Below are positions 18,504 through 26,089 of a DNA stretch of 32,175 nucleotides, one piece after another. The DNA is from a virus. The stretch spans positions 1 through 32,175 of the IMG/VR virus record IMGVR_UViG_3300043449_001232. The stretch is one strand, 5' to 3'. Under the pieces are notes generated by a model. The model had not been told where the DNA came from. It saw only the letters and a list, made by a program, of their open reading frames with translations, and searched no databases. How positions within the stretch are numbered: position 1 is the first letter of the stretch; the number at the start of each line of letters is the position of its first letter. A program made the position numbers and the translations under genes.

Positions 18504-19511
18504 TTATGCTAATTGTTTGATTAGTTGTGTGCTTGCCAAGTTTTTTTGTTTTGATTCACACATTATATCGGCAACGGGACTAAAAGTCAAGGCCCATTTA
18601 TTTACTGCTTGATTCCAGTAGTAGTCACTGTGAGCACGCAGCTTGGCACTGGTAAAGCCCATGGACTTTAGTTGTTTTAAGTCAGGACGCACTGTGGGAT
18701 CATGGTCAACAATGCAATCTTCACGGCTAACACTATAGTGAATCACAGGACGAACACCGCGCCAAGAGTCAACAACACGCTTAAAACGTGGGTCAGTAGG
18801 TTCAATGTACTCGCCTGAATTAATCCAGTGATGGTGAATGTCAAGAACTAAGGCACAGGTGTCAACCAGCTCAAGGCTGGCATCAAGACCCCAGGTAAAC
18901 TCGGCATTTTCAATTGTTAAACAGTTGCGTGCTTCGGGACTAAGACGACGCATAGCAGCTTTGATACCTGCCGGACCTAGCTTGCCGCCAACGTGCACAT
19001 TGCATTTGAAGTCTTGAAAAGATTTGCCATAACCCATGTACCTGATAAGGTCAGCATGATACTCGAACTCGGTAATTGAATTTTCAACAACACCAGGGTT
19101 TTCCGAAGCAAGCACGCAGAACTGGCCTGGGTGGAAGCTGAGACGAATATCATTGGCACGAGCAAACTCGCCGCACATACTCAGGTAGTATTCAAGTTTG
19201 GCAACTACATCTGGTTGGAAGTAGAAGGGCATATAATCTTCATGAGTATATGCTGGTAGTAAGTCCGATGTAATGCGAAACATACGTTGGTTAGCAGGCT
19301 GCTTGGCAACCCACTTTAACTGACGATAAAATGTGGGCAGATTATGGTTGAGCAAATCCCACAGCTTAGCGCGCTGTGCATCAGGTGTTTGACGAGCCAA
19401 GTAAGTAATAGTTGTGGACTTGGTATTCAAGTCGGCATCAGCTTTATCATGGTCGGACTGGATTTTGCAGGCAAAGCCGATGCGATTGATGTTTGGATTA
19501 AATGTGTTCAT
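18504..19511 (-). CDS. uvsE: UV damage endonuclease
   Basis: The 335-residue protein begins MNTFNPNINRIGFACKI and contains DIRLSFHPGQFCVLASENPG (125-140), CNVHVGGKLGPAGIK, LTIENAEFTWG and LVLDIHHHW, the segments of the UVDE/UvsE TIM barrel including metal-binding His, Glu and Asp. It nicks DNA 5' to UV photoproducts. The start at 19511 is preferred: the promoter 19519-19547 places the transcript start at about 19512, so the message would be leaderless, and the upstream in-frame ATG at 19517 would be lost. Length is near the family norm. Confidence 0.88.
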   Translation of the reverse strand: MNTFNPNINRIGFACKIQSDHDKADADLNTKSTTITYLARQTPDAQRAKLWDLLNHNLPTFYRQLKWVAKQPANQRMFRITSDLLPAYTHEDYMPFYFQPDVVAKLEYYLSMCGEFARANDIRLSFHPGQFCVLASENPGVVENSITEFEYHADLIRYMGYGKSFQDFKCNVHVGGKLGPAGIKAAMRRLSPEARNCLTIENAEFTWGLDASLELVDTCALVLDIHHHWINSGEYIEPTDPRFKRVVDSWRGVRPVIHYSVSREDCIVDHDPTVRPDLKQLKSMGFTSAKLRAHSDYYWNQAVNKWALTFSPVADIMCESKQKNLASTQLIKQLA

Positions 19512-19518
19512 AGCCATA

Positions 19519-19547
19519 ATTATATCAAATATACATGACTATGTCAA
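19519..19547 (-). promoter_or_regulatory. strong promoter of uvsE (leaderless)
   Basis: Perfect TTGACA (19542-19547) and TATAAT (19519-19524), spacing 17 bp. The expected start coincides with the second ATG of uvsE. Confidence 0.75.
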
Positions 19548-19555
19548 ACGCAAAA

Positions 19556-19789
19556 TTATTTGCCTACTAAGCTAAAGCACAATTTACACACTGCAAAGCT
19601 ATCGGCATCGCTTTGGTGATCTATGCCCCAGATTCCGCAGTGTGAGCACTCCTGCACGTGTTGTTCTAGCAAAAAGTCGTCAACGTAGTCAATATCAATA
19701 TCTAATTCTTTACAGACTTGTGATAGTGTTTTTCTGCTCTTGTTCAGGTGTTTTGCTAACCTGCGGTACTGTTGGTTTGTATCGGTCAT
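19556..19789 (-). CDS. zinc-ribbon-type small protein, 77 aa
   Basis: The N-terminal half is helical and looks like a helix-turn-helix (LAKHLNKSRKTLSQVCKELD). The C-terminal half has CSHC...CKLC, a four-cysteine zinc site. It overlaps the end of the upstream gene by 80 nt in another frame, which is long for this phage. A DNA-binding regulator is possible. The start could be internal, at a position I cannot fix. Confidence 0.55.
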   Translation of the reverse strand: MTDTNQQYRRLAKHLNKSRKTLSQVCKELDIDIDYVDDFLLEQHVQECSHCGIWGIDHQSDADSFAVCKLCFSLVGK

Positions 19790-20195
19790 CTAGGTGTTGG
19801 TGAGTTTTCTCAAATTCTAAAAGGAACATAATACAGCACGCTGCGTGAGCCAGGTGTGATAGCCCCGACTCAGGGTCACGATCTTCACCATCATTAAATG
19901 CTGTAAGGTGTCGCATTGCTGCGGCTAAGGGTCGGCTCCAGGCAAAGCCATTACGCCAGTTGTGCTCTGCGTACTTTTGCGCACCAAATGCCAACACTGC
20001 GGCTGTTTGGTTCATGGCTTCGGTACTGAGCAAGTTAAGTGGTAGTTTGTTTTGATCAAATTTTAGTGCTGTACCAAACTGCTTTTTGATTGCAGTTAGG
20101 GTTTCTTGTGGAATTTGTACATTGTCAACAATACTTGCACCTGCTGGTGGTGTACCAAATACTGTGACGTGTTCAATGTAATCTTTTTGTGACAT
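19710..20195 (-). CDS. dATP/dGTP diphosphohydrolase-like (DUF5664-type)
   Basis: The 161-residue protein holds GAQKYAEHNWRNG, RPLAAAMRHLTAFNDGEDRD and SGLSHLAHAACCIMFLLEFE, the pattern of the all-alpha phage family annotated as dATP/dGTP diphosphohydrolase (MazG-like superfamily). Acidic and His residues in this region would bind metal. It may adjust dNTP pools for phage DNA synthesis, together with the MazG-like and ThyX proteins on the other strand. Promoter 20226-20254 lies upstream; the leader has no clear ribosome site. Confidence 0.75.
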   Translation of the reverse strand: MSQKDYIEHVTVFGTPPAGASIVDNVQIPQETLTAIKKQFGTALKFDQNKLPLNLLSTEAMNQTAAVLAFGAQKYAEHNWRNGFAWSRPLAAAMRHLTAFNDGEDRDPESGLSHLAHAACCIMFLLEFEKTHQHLDDRYKPTVPQVSKTPEQEQKNTITSL

Positions 20196-20222
20196 TTTAT
20201 TGAGTTAAAGGTTGTGTGAGTA

Positions 20223-20387
20223 TTAATTATAAGGTTTTTGAGGTTTTGGGTCAAGTGCAGGTTTTACAAGTGCACACAACTTAGGTTGTTCAAGATCAAC
20301 ATCAATATCTGGCTTTAAGTAGTTTTGACGGCAAAACTCTCTATAAGAGAATATTGCGTGACGTTTTATATATTCACTAAATGTCAT
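20223..20387 (-). CDS. hypothetical protein, 54 aa
   Basis: Starts MTFSEYIKRHAIFSYREFCR and ends in a Pro- and Lys-rich tail. The start at 20387 is chosen because the promoter at 20418-20446 begins transcription at about 20411; a longer frame reaching 20630 would run through that promoter and the divergent gene. Not recognised. The end overlaps the promoter of the DUF5664-type gene. Confidence 0.5.
   Translation of the reverse strand: MTFSEYIKRHAIFSYREFCRQNYLKPDIDVDLEQPKLCALVKPALDPKPQKPYN
20226..20254 (-). promoter_or_regulatory. promoter of the DUF5664-type gene
   Basis: TTGACC (20249-20254) and TATAAT (20226-20231), 17 bp apart. Confidence 0.68.
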
Positions 20388-20417
20388 AAAAATGCACTCG
20401 AAGTTATAACTCCGACA

Positions 20418-20446
20418 ATTATAACACCTTAGCAACTTAGGGTCAA
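20418..20446 (-). promoter_or_regulatory. leftward promoter of the divergent region
   Basis: TTGACC (20441-20446) and TATAAT (20418-20423), 17 bp apart. The -35 box is part of a TTAGGGTCAA copy read on the other strand. Confidence 0.7.
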
Positions 20447-20490
20447 CTACAAAAATTTTCGAGGTATTGGCGCCGAGTATAAATTTGGGC

Positions 20491-20519
20491 TTGATCTTGT
20501 GACCCATTTGGGTTATAAT
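20491..20519 (+). promoter_or_regulatory. rightward promoter of the divergent region
   Basis: TTGATC (20491-20496) and TATAAT (20514-20519), spacing 17 bp. It starts the main plus-strand operon. Confidence 0.7.
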
Positions 20520-20549
20520 GAGTGTTCGATTATAAATTTCACTAATAAC

Positions 20550-20804
20550 ATGGATATTAATCTGCTTGTACAGCGTCTTCAACACGGAGACAGTTATATG
20601 GTACAGGATGCTAATGGCGATCCTTATCAAGTAAATAACCCGCCTAATCGCTTAATGATTAAGGCCGCTGATTTTATCATACAACTAAGCAATCAACTAC
20701 AACAAAATGTAGAAGTTATAAACAACCTTCAAAGGCAGTTAGATGAACTTAACCAACAATATGAGACGCTTCGAAACTCTAGTACTACTGCAACACCTAG
20801 CTGA
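20550..20804 (+). CDS. coiled-coil-like protein, 84 aa
   Basis: From the ATG at 20550 the protein reads MDINLLVQRLQHGDSYMVQD, followed by a heptad-like helix (IIQLSNQLQQNVEVINNLQRQ and on) and a Thr/Ser tail. The in-frame start at 20499 is rejected because it precedes the promoter's -10 box. First gene of the rightward operon; function not recognised. Confidence 0.65.
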   Translation: MDINLLVQRLQHGDSYMVQDANGDPYQVNNPPNRLMIKAADFIIQLSNQLQQNVEVINNLQRQLDELNQQYETLRNSSTTATPS

Positions 20805-20970
20805 AAAGTTGGATAGCGGTAAGGGTACCGAATTAGAACAAAGAAGCTATGATTGCATAATGGAGATCTTAAATGAAGACATTAAAAACAGGAATAGTAA
20901 GTCTACTACTCCTATCATCAGTAACCCTGGGAACAGCTACCCACACCCACCGTTTAATCCAACCTGCTAA
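20761..20970 (+). CDS. possible small protein, 69 aa
   Basis: A frame from ATG 20761 encodes a helical first half (MRRFETLVLLQHLAEKLDSG) and ends in a Pro-rich tail. It bridges the 68-nt gap between its neighbours but overlaps sleB by 98 nt and has no ribosome site. The helical half may be real, with the tail only a by-product of overlap. Low certainty. Confidence 0.35.
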   Translation: MRRFETLVLLQHLAEKLDSGKGTELEQRSYDCIMEILNEDIKNRNSKSTTPIISNPGNSYPHPPFNPTC

Positions 20971-21334
20971 ACTTCAAGATATTGAGTGTTTGGCTCGTAA
21001 TATTTATCACGAAGCACGTGGTGAAAGCTTGCAAGGTCAAATTGCTGTTGCTCAAGTAACACTAAACCGAGTTGAGTCAGGAAGTTTTCAGAATAGCGTA
21101 TGCAAAACTGTATATGCTCGTAAACAATTTTCCTGGACTAACAGCGGAACTAAAAAAGTCAAGGACACTAAAGCCTGGAAAGATTCTGTAGCTGTTGCTA
21201 CTGCGGTATTAACTAAATCTGTACACTTACCAGACTTTAAAGCCCTTTACTTTCACACAAAACAAGTTAAGCCTAGCTGGAATCGTGATAAGCGTGTTTT
21301 AGCTGTGATTGGAAATCACATTTTTTACGCTTGA
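20873..21334 (+). CDS. SleB-type cell-wall hydrolase with signal peptide
   Basis: The 153-residue protein starts with a signal or signal-arrest segment (residues 1-22). It is followed by the SleB hydrolase domain: LARNIYHEARGESLQGQIAV with the predicted catalytic Glu47, then QVTLNRV, QFSW and ALYFH. SleB enzymes cleave peptidoglycan (lytic transglycosylase or amidase). GGAG lies 7 nt before ATG. Its place in an early-type operon, not beside a holin, suggests envelope remodelling or a secreted endolysin; no holin is apparent. Confidence 0.83.
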   Translation: MKTLKTGIVSLLLLSSVTLGTATHTHRLIQPAKLQDIECLARNIYHEARGESLQGQIAVAQVTLNRVESGSFQNSVCKTVYARKQFSWTNSGTKKVKDTKAWKDSVAVATAVLTKSVHLPDFKALYFHTKQVKPSWNRDKRVLAVIGNHIFYA

Positions 21335-21359
21335 ACACGCAGCCTGAATTTGATATAAT
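21331..21359 (+). promoter_or_regulatory. promoter of the metallophosphoesterase group
   Basis: TTGAAC (21331-21336) and TATAAT (21354-21359), 17 bp apart; the -35 box overlaps the end of the SleB gene. Confidence 0.68.
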
Positions 21360-21379
21360 AAAGGCTTAAGGAAAAAATT

Positions 21380-22135
21380 ATGAAAATCAGACTACTATCA
21401 GACTTGCACACAGAATTCAGACTGCCGTATAAAACACACGTACTGAGCGAATATCGTGGCGAAGATGTGCTTGTGCTTGCTGGCGACATTGCCAGTGGTT
21501 CAAGCAATACCATTGACGTTATCAAACACTTTAAAGCACAAGGTTTTCCTGAAATTGTGTATGTGCCTGGAAACCATGAGTACTATGGCACCAGCTTTGA
21601 TGACTTTAACACCAAAATGGCAGCTAAATGTGCTGATATTGAAGGTGTGCACTTCCTAAATCCCGGCATTGTTGAAATTGATGATGTGCTGTTTGTTGGC
21701 GGCACACTGTGGACTAACTTTGCTGATAACCCATTCAGTCAAAGTGCAGCCAAGCGTGGCATCAACGATTTTCGCGTGATCCGTGACTTTGATGTTAACC
21801 GTTGTGCACAAACCTACTACCAGCACTTTGATTTTATCAAAGACCAATACGAACATCGAGGTGAAAGCAAAGTTGTGGTTGTCACACACTTTTTACCAGC
21901 ACGTGAGTGCATTGCACCTAGATACCGTGGAGCTAACCTACTAAATGATTACTTTGCTAACGACTTGGGCGATTATATCCGCAATATGTCTAATACTACT
22001 TGGCTATTTGGACACACTCACGACGCTACAGACATTGTGCTTGGTGACACCCGTGTGGTTGCTAACCCTCATGGTTATTACACGGCCATGAACGATGGCG
22101 TTGGCTTTGATCCACATAAAACCATTGTAGTATGA
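21380..22135 (+). CDS. calcineurin-like metallophosphoesterase
   Basis: All signature motifs are present: SDLH (Asp8, His10), GD (Asp36), GNHE (Asn65-His66), VVTH (His170) and GHTH (His212-His214). The enzyme binds two metals and cleaves phosphomonoesters or diesters; phage members include nucleotide 2',3'-phosphodiesterases and DNA-processing nucleases, but the substrate is unknown here. AAGGA lies 9 nt before ATG. Its TGA overlaps the ATG of the next gene. Length 251 aa is normal. Confidence 0.85.
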   Translation: MKIRLLSDLHTEFRLPYKTHVLSEYRGEDVLVLAGDIASGSSNTIDVIKHFKAQGFPEIVYVPGNHEYYGTSFDDFNTKMAAKCADIEGVHFLNPGIVEIDDVLFVGGTLWTNFADNPFSQSAAKRGINDFRVIRDFDVNRCAQTYYQHFDFIKDQYEHRGESKVVVVTHFLPARECIAPRYRGANLLNDYFANDLGDYIRNMSNTTWLFGHTHDATDIVLGDTRVVANPHGYYTAMNDGVGFDPHKTIVV

Positions 22136-22302
22136 AAAATCTAGCAGACTACATTAATGTTATGCTGTTTGCACTGCTTGGCGACCATGACCTGGTTGCC
22201 AAGTGGTGGACCAGCCCAAATCGTGCGTTTGAAGGTCGGTGCCCTCAAGATGTGGATGAAAACACAGTTAAGGCCTATCTTGAAGGTCACTGCTATGGCT
22301 AA
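22132..22302 (+). CDS. small conserved phage protein, 56 aa
   Basis: Starts MKNLADYINVMLFALLGDHD and continues LVAKWWTSPNRAFEGRCPQD. The WW.SPN.AF pattern with a following P-D is one I know from many T4-like phages. It vaguely recalls the toxin-binding domain of Xre/MbcA-type antitoxins, but that is not secure. ATGA overlap with the phosphoesterase gene; it overlaps the next gene by 8 nt. Confidence 0.75.
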   Translation: MKNLADYINVMLFALLGDHDLVAKWWTSPNRAFEGRCPQDVDENTVKAYLEGHCYG

Positions 22303-22489
22303 CCAAAGTTATTACGAAATCCGTGACAACTGTGAGCTTGTTGCCTGTGGCTATAAGCTAGCAGGCAAGTATAGCTTATTTGTTGAACACTATGTCAATC
22401 ACTTTCATAAACGCGAGTATTTTGCACTGTTTAGTGCAAAACCAATCTCATACTTACCACTAACAATTACAACTAATGATCTCTTCTAA
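22295..22489 (+). CDS. hypothetical protein, 64 aa
   Basis: The frame begins MANQSYYEIRDNCELVACGY at 22295, overlapping the end of the previous gene by 8 nt, and overlaps thyX by 14 nt. Aromatic-rich, probably a small beta protein. An in-frame start at 22157 lies inside the previous gene and is rejected. Function unknown. Confidence 0.65.
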   Translation: MANQSYYEIRDNCELVACGYKLAGKYSLFVEHYVNHFHKREYFALFSAKPISYLPLTITTNDLF

Positions 22490-23402
22490 AGACCTTATTA
22501 CAGCACGTATTCTTGCTGATTCAATTTCACCAAGTGGCATTCGTATGACCACAATGGAAATTGAGTATCCTCGATTTATTCTAGCAGAACTCAATACTCA
22601 TCGTATGTTGTCAAAGAACAGTGCAAGTAGCCGCGCTATTCCGGTTAAAGCAATGCATGAGCATATTCGGGCAAATACTGCAACTCCAGTTTACTGGGGT
22701 ATTAACCAGCCCGGTATGAAAGCCAAAACAGAAGCCACTGGAGCTGACCTTAGCTGGGCTAAATACTTGTGGAATAAAGCCCGTGATATGGCTATTGGCT
22801 ATAGTGCTGACCTTGCTGACTTAAACATTCACAAACAGATTACTAATCGTATCACAGAACCTTGGATGATTATGAAAACCGTTATCTCAGGCACTGAGTG
22901 GGCCAATTTCTTTTGGCTTCGTGACCATCCAGATGCACAACCTGAGATTGCTGTACTAGCAGCTAAAATGCGTGAGGCTTATGATGCTAGTACGCCGCAA
23001 CCACTTAGTCCAGGTGAATGGCACTTGCCATACGTAAAAACTTATCGTGACACACATACTGGTGTACTGCACTATCTAGATGCTGGTGACAAGTATATTA
23101 CCGCAGAACAAGCTCGTGTTATTTCGGCCAGTTGTTGTGCTCAAGTCAGCTACCGTAAAAATGACGACAGCTACGAAAAAGCCGAAAAGATTTACCGTCA
23201 GTTGATTGAGTCACAGCCCTGCCATGCAAGCCCTGTTGAGCATCAGGCTACTCCAATGGACATTGAATCTATGTGCAGGTTTGAGCCAGAAACGTGGGAA
23301 GAGGGTATTACACACGTTTCCGCTAATAGCGATTTGTGGTCGGGCAACATTCGCGGCTGGGTTCAGTTTCGCAAATTGATTCCAGGTGAGGCACAGTGGT
23401 AA
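22476..23402 (+). CDS. thyX: flavin-dependent thymidylate synthase
   Basis: The 308-residue protein carries THRMLSKNSASSR at 41-53, the ThyX motif region (RHR-type, with Thr for the first Arg), and later SCCAQVSYRK and SPVEHQATP, typical of the longer ThyX group. It makes dTMP from dUMP using FAD, NADPH and methylene-tetrahydrofolate. With MazG-like and DUF5664-type proteins it forms the nucleotide-supply set of the phage. The start overlaps the 64-aa gene. Confidence 0.9.
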   Translation: MISSKDLITARILADSISPSGIRMTTMEIEYPRFILAELNTHRMLSKNSASSRAIPVKAMHEHIRANTATPVYWGINQPGMKAKTEATGADLSWAKYLWNKARDMAIGYSADLADLNIHKQITNRITEPWMIMKTVISGTEWANFFWLRDHPDAQPEIAVLAAKMREAYDASTPQPLSPGEWHLPYVKTYRDTHTGVLHYLDAGDKYITAEQARVISASCCAQVSYRKNDDSYEKAEKIYRQLIESQPCHASPVEHQATPMDIESMCRFEPETWEEGITHVSANSDLWSGNIRGWVQFRKLIPGEAQW

Positions 23403-23403
23403 T

Positions 23404-23754
23404 ATGAATGTTGTACTCTACACCAAAGATTTTGAGCCTATAACGGTTATTGATTTACCGCTCTGGCTATTAGAACAAATGGAGCGGCAAGGGAGTGTTC
23501 GTGTAGCAGTACAGCAACCTGTAAGATTGAGTCCTGCGCCTGAAGATTTTCAGATGCCACCAATTGTTACAATATATTGTGAAAAAATGCGTTGGCGAGA
23601 TGGCAGAGTTGTGCCCATACTGATTACTCATGATGATGAACTAGCACTGTCACTACGGCCAGAATGGTTGCCAGGCCAACAGCAAGCCATTAATGGATAC
23701 AAAAATGCTATACGTCATCTTACCCATCAACTTGTAAAAGCAATGCGAAAATAA
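23404..23754 (+). CDS. conserved phage protein, 116 aa
   Basis: Starts MNVVLYTKDFEPITVIDLPL one base after the thyX stop; an in-frame ATG at 23386 lies within thyX. The opening (VVLYT.DFEPIT) is known to me from T4-like phages; the rest is hydrophilic. GAGG in the end of thyX may serve as the ribosome site. Function unknown. Confidence 0.72.
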   Translation: MNVVLYTKDFEPITVIDLPLWLLEQMERQGSVRVAVQQPVRLSPAPEDFQMPPIVTIYCEKMRWRDGRVVPILITHDDELALSLRPEWLPGQQQAINGYKNAIRHLTHQLVKAMRK

Positions 23755-23758
23755 ACTC

Positions 23759-23787
23759 TTGATCTTCAAGGCCGATTGATTTATAAT
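23759..23787 (+). promoter_or_regulatory. promoter before the zinc-finger gene
   Basis: TTGATC (23759-23764) and TATAAT (23782-23787), 17 bp apart. Confidence 0.68.
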
Positions 23788-23811
23788 AATTTATTCCCTT
23801 GGAGATCAACT

Positions 23812-24006
23812 ATGTATTTTTGCGTAAATTGTAGCGATAGCGTTGCGCCTGCTCGTTGGCGGCTGGGCTTGCATACTTGCCTTGTATGCGGCGAGAAGCA
23901 AGCACGAGCATTTAAACATTGCATTGTGCCAATGGCTAAAAGCAACTACCAGCCTATTACCGACCTTAACACACTCAAACAACTCAACAAATATGCTAGA
24001 ACTTAA
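23812..24006 (+). CDS. zinc-finger protein, 64 aa
   Basis: Begins MYFCVNCSDSVAPARWRLGL and continues HTCLVCGEKQAR. CxxC...CxxC with the intervening Arg-rich segment resembles the DksA/TraR-type zinc finger seen in small phage proteins; it could act on host RNA polymerase, but this is inference. GGAG lies 7 nt before ATG. The upstream in-frame start at 23776 precedes the -10 box and is rejected. Confidence 0.75.
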   Translation: MYFCVNCSDSVAPARWRLGLHTCLVCGEKQARAFKHCIVPMAKSNYQPITDLNTLKQLNKYART

Positions 24007-24199
24007 ATTACAATGTGAAACCGCTGACGAAGCCCGCATTTATTTAAATGCACAGCAGTACCACAACCTTTTAGACGATTTGCGTAACGCACTTCGCAAT
24101 GCTTACAAACACGGCGACGATAAAGATGCTGTTAAAGTATTGCAAAACTTCTTTCCAGATATTACCGCTGCTTGTGACAACCATACCGGAGCCTACTAA
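23993..24199 (+). CDS. conserved small phage protein, 68 aa
   Basis: Starts MLELKLQCETADEARIYLNA and continues YHNLLDDLRNALRNAYKHGD. Strand then two helices. Similar proteins are common in T4-like phages; role unknown. It overlaps the zinc-finger gene by 14 nt and shares TAATG with the next gene. Confidence 0.75.
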   Translation: MLELKLQCETADEARIYLNAQQYHNLLDDLRNALRNAYKHGDDKDAVKVLQNFFPDITAACDNHTGAY

Positions 24200-24513
24200 T
24201 GAAACAAAAATTTAATCTAGACCGCGAATTTATCAAGTGGTTTTACGAAGAAACTTATCCTGAAATGGGCAGTAATCGTTCACAAGTTTACATGATGGGC
24301 AATCCACAAAACATTGACAACCGCGACTACTGGATGCGATTGGCATTCAAGCAAGGTGCTGAAGCTATGTGGAATGATGTTAATGCTGCTCTACTTGACT
24401 ATGCTTGTGCGGCTGAGGGTCTAGACCCTGAAATGCTTGAGCCATGTGAAGTTTATGATCGTGCCAGAGAAAGTTTGCACTACTACGTCAACAAACAATT
24501 GGAATTATTCTAA
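24199..24513 (+). CDS. hypothetical protein, 104 aa
   Basis: An acidic, helical 104-residue protein (MKQKFNLDREFIKWFYEETY...). TAATG overlaps at both ends indicate tight coupling. No motif recognised. Confidence 0.7.
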   Translation: MKQKFNLDREFIKWFYEETYPEMGSNRSQVYMMGNPQNIDNRDYWMRLAFKQGAEAMWNDVNAALLDYACAAEGLDPEMLEPCEVYDRARESLHYYVNKQLELF

Positions 24514-24728
24514 TGAAGCTGCGTAAGATGCGTCGCCGTGCCAACCAAAAGCGTGGTTTTGGCTATGGCAAGCGTTGTCCAGAGTACTTTCGTGGATGCA
24601 TAGTTTGCGAAGCGTACCACTACTACGACCAACACAAACGCTGGCCTACATTTGACCAAGCCAGTGAAATTTGCAGAACACATATTCTAGAGGATTGTTA
24701 TGAAAGTAAAGATTGGACCTTACCTTAA
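24513..24728 (+). CDS. basic protein, 71 aa
   Basis: Starts with a strongly basic stretch (MKLRKMRRRANQKRGFGYGK), then CPEYFRGCIVCEAYHYY with three Cys. It may bind nucleic acid or zinc; not recognised. It overlaps the next gene by 29 nt. Confidence 0.65.
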   Translation: MKLRKMRRRANQKRGFGYGKRCPEYFRGCIVCEAYHYYDQHKRWPTFDQASEICRTHILEDCYESKDWTLP

Positions 24729-25356
24729 CTGGTGGGGGCCTTATCAGATTGCTGACTTGCTGTTTGCAAACCCTGATAAGTATGTTAGCGAAGATCAACG
24801 TGGCTGGCGTCATCGTGGTAGTGAGTTGCTGGGCGATTGGTTGGCTAACACCAGGTTTGCTGACTTGTGCCAGTGGATTCAAGACAAGCGCAAACGTCGT
24901 GTATATGTTCATATTGACAACTACGATGTGTGGGGTGCTGACCATACCATGAGTTTGATCGCCTTGCCACTGTTGCAAAAACTCAAAGTATGCAAGCATG
25001 GTTCGCCTAGTGTTGATGATGAAGATGTTCCAGCAGGTTTGGGGCTACGTAGTACAGAAGCTCCGGCCAAAGAAAACGACTGGGACACCGATGCCAATTT
25101 TCATAGTCGCTGGGAGTGGGTACTAGACGAAATTATCTGGGCACACTACCAAGAAGCACTAAGCGATCCTGATGAGGCCGCTTGCTGGCAACATGACTTG
25201 CCAGACGCCAATTGGCCATACCCAAATACAGCTACCGGAATTGAACTAATGCTTGGTAACATTAAGTGTGATGAAGTTGCACTAGCAGCGTTTCAGGCCC
25301 GTAAACAAAACGGTTTCCGACTATTCGGCAAATACTACCAAGCACTATGGGACTAA
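24700..25356 (+). CDS. widely conserved phage protein, 218 aa
   Basis: Starts MKVKIGPYLNWWGPYQIADL and has HGSPSVDDEDVPAGLGLRST, PAKENDWDTDANFHSRWEWV and the C-terminal NGFRLFGKYYQALWD. I recognise this layout from a family found in very many tailed phages; its function is unknown. AGAGGA lies 5 nt before ATG. Length is somewhat short for the family. Confidence 0.85.
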   Translation: MKVKIGPYLNWWGPYQIADLLFANPDKYVSEDQRGWRHRGSELLGDWLANTRFADLCQWIQDKRKRRVYVHIDNYDVWGADHTMSLIALPLLQKLKVCKHGSPSVDDEDVPAGLGLRSTEAPAKENDWDTDANFHSRWEWVLDEIIWAHYQEALSDPDEAACWQHDLPDANWPYPNTATGIELMLGNIKCDEVALAAFQARKQNGFRLFGKYYQALWD

Positions 25357-25358
25357 CA

Positions 25359-25619
25359 ATGGCTTTAATTTATATTGTAATGCTTATTTCACTAATAACA
25401 ATTCTTGGTGTACTTGTTTGGTTTGCACTCCAAGATCAGCACATTGTGTGTAACTCAAATGGTTGTACCGGTGATTGCAATCAAGGCCGACAATGCACTT
25501 GCGGTTGGCCTGGTACCACAGAGCAGTGCATCGACACCTGCTACAAAACTCAACGCAAACATCAGCTTGATGACGAGTTTAATAACGCAAACTGGCCGTT
25601 TCCGGTCAACCGCCCATAA
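25359..25619 (+). CDS. membrane-anchored Cys-rich protein, 86 aa
   Basis: One N-terminal membrane segment (MALIYIVMLISLITILGVLV) is followed by a short Cys-rich part with seven cysteines (CNSNGCTGDCNQGRQCTCG and on). The start at 25359 follows the previous stop by 2 nt. It may sit in the inner membrane with the Cys-rich part in the periplasm, where disulfides could form. Function unknown. Last gene before the terminator. Confidence 0.7.
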   Translation: MALIYIVMLISLITILGVLVWFALQDQHIVCNSNGCTGDCNQGRQCTCGWPGTTEQCIDTCYKTQRKHQLDDEFNNANWPFPVNRP

Positions 25620-25645
25620 GTGTTGTATTTTAGCAACAAATTTTA

Positions 25646-25680
25646 GCCACAAGTGTTATCTTGCACTTGTGGCTTTTGTG
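25646..25680 (+). terminator. terminator overlapping the next promoter
   Basis: GCCACAAGTG (25646-25655) pairs with CACTTGTGGC (25664-25673), followed by TTTTGTG. The second arm contains the -35 box of the promoter at 25667. Confidence 0.68.
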
Positions 25681-25695
25681 TTTCTGGGGTATAAT
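25667..25695 (+). promoter_or_regulatory. promoter inside the terminator arm
   Basis: TTGTGG (25667-25672) and TATAAT (25690-25695), 17 bp apart. It restarts transcription of the next gene block. Confidence 0.68.
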
Positions 25696-25719
25696 ATTAT
25701 TATTGAACAGGAAGAAACC

Positions 25720-25926
25720 ATGACACTAGACACACTAATTTTTAAACTGGATGTAATTCGGGCTCAGGCCGGTACAGGCAACTTGCAAGTGCTGTACCGC
25801 GATCCTTGCGATGGTTTGTTATACGACGCAATCACCATTCCACACCTGGTAATTGTAAGCGAAGACGAAGCTGACTTGGTTGATCGTTTTGATCTTGACT
25901 TTGGCGACTACTACGTGGAGATTTAA
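25720..25926 (+). CDS. small conserved phage protein, 68 aa
   Basis: Starts MTLDTLIFKLDVIRAQAGTG with AGGA 7 nt before ATG, continuing NLQVLYRDPCDGLLYD and an acidic tail. The pattern (Leu-rich helix, then LQVLYRD strand) is frequent in phages. In-frame starts before the promoter are rejected. Role unknown. Confidence 0.75.
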   Translation: MTLDTLIFKLDVIRAQAGTGNLQVLYRDPCDGLLYDAITIPHLVIVSEDEADLVDRFDLDFGDYYVEI

Positions 25927-25927
25927 T

Positions 25928-26089
25928 ATGAAAAAACATTGCAAAGGTTGTGTACACCACCACAATGCAGGGCACCCAACTAACTCGCCACATGCCAAAG
26001 CCAATGATTGGTGTAAGATGTTTGGTATAACAGCACCCAAGGCAGTTGGTCAATGTAAACTCAAAAATGCTAAAAAGGAGACTGTATGA
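25928..26089 (+). CDS. Cys/His-rich small protein, 53 aa
   Basis: Starts MKKHCKGCVHHHNAGHPTNS and has two more Cys later (DWCKMFG, GQCKL). A CxxC-His pattern suggests a zinc or other metal site. It starts 1 nt after the previous stop and is coupled (ATGA) to the next gene. Not recognised further. Confidence 0.68.
   Translation: MKKHCKGCVHHHNAGHPTNSPHAKANDWCKMFGITAPKAVGQCKLKNAKKETV

Noticed and set aside
20388-20630. N-terminal extension of the 54-aa gene to 135 residues
   Set aside because: It would run through a clear leftward promoter and overlap the divergent rightward promoter and gene.
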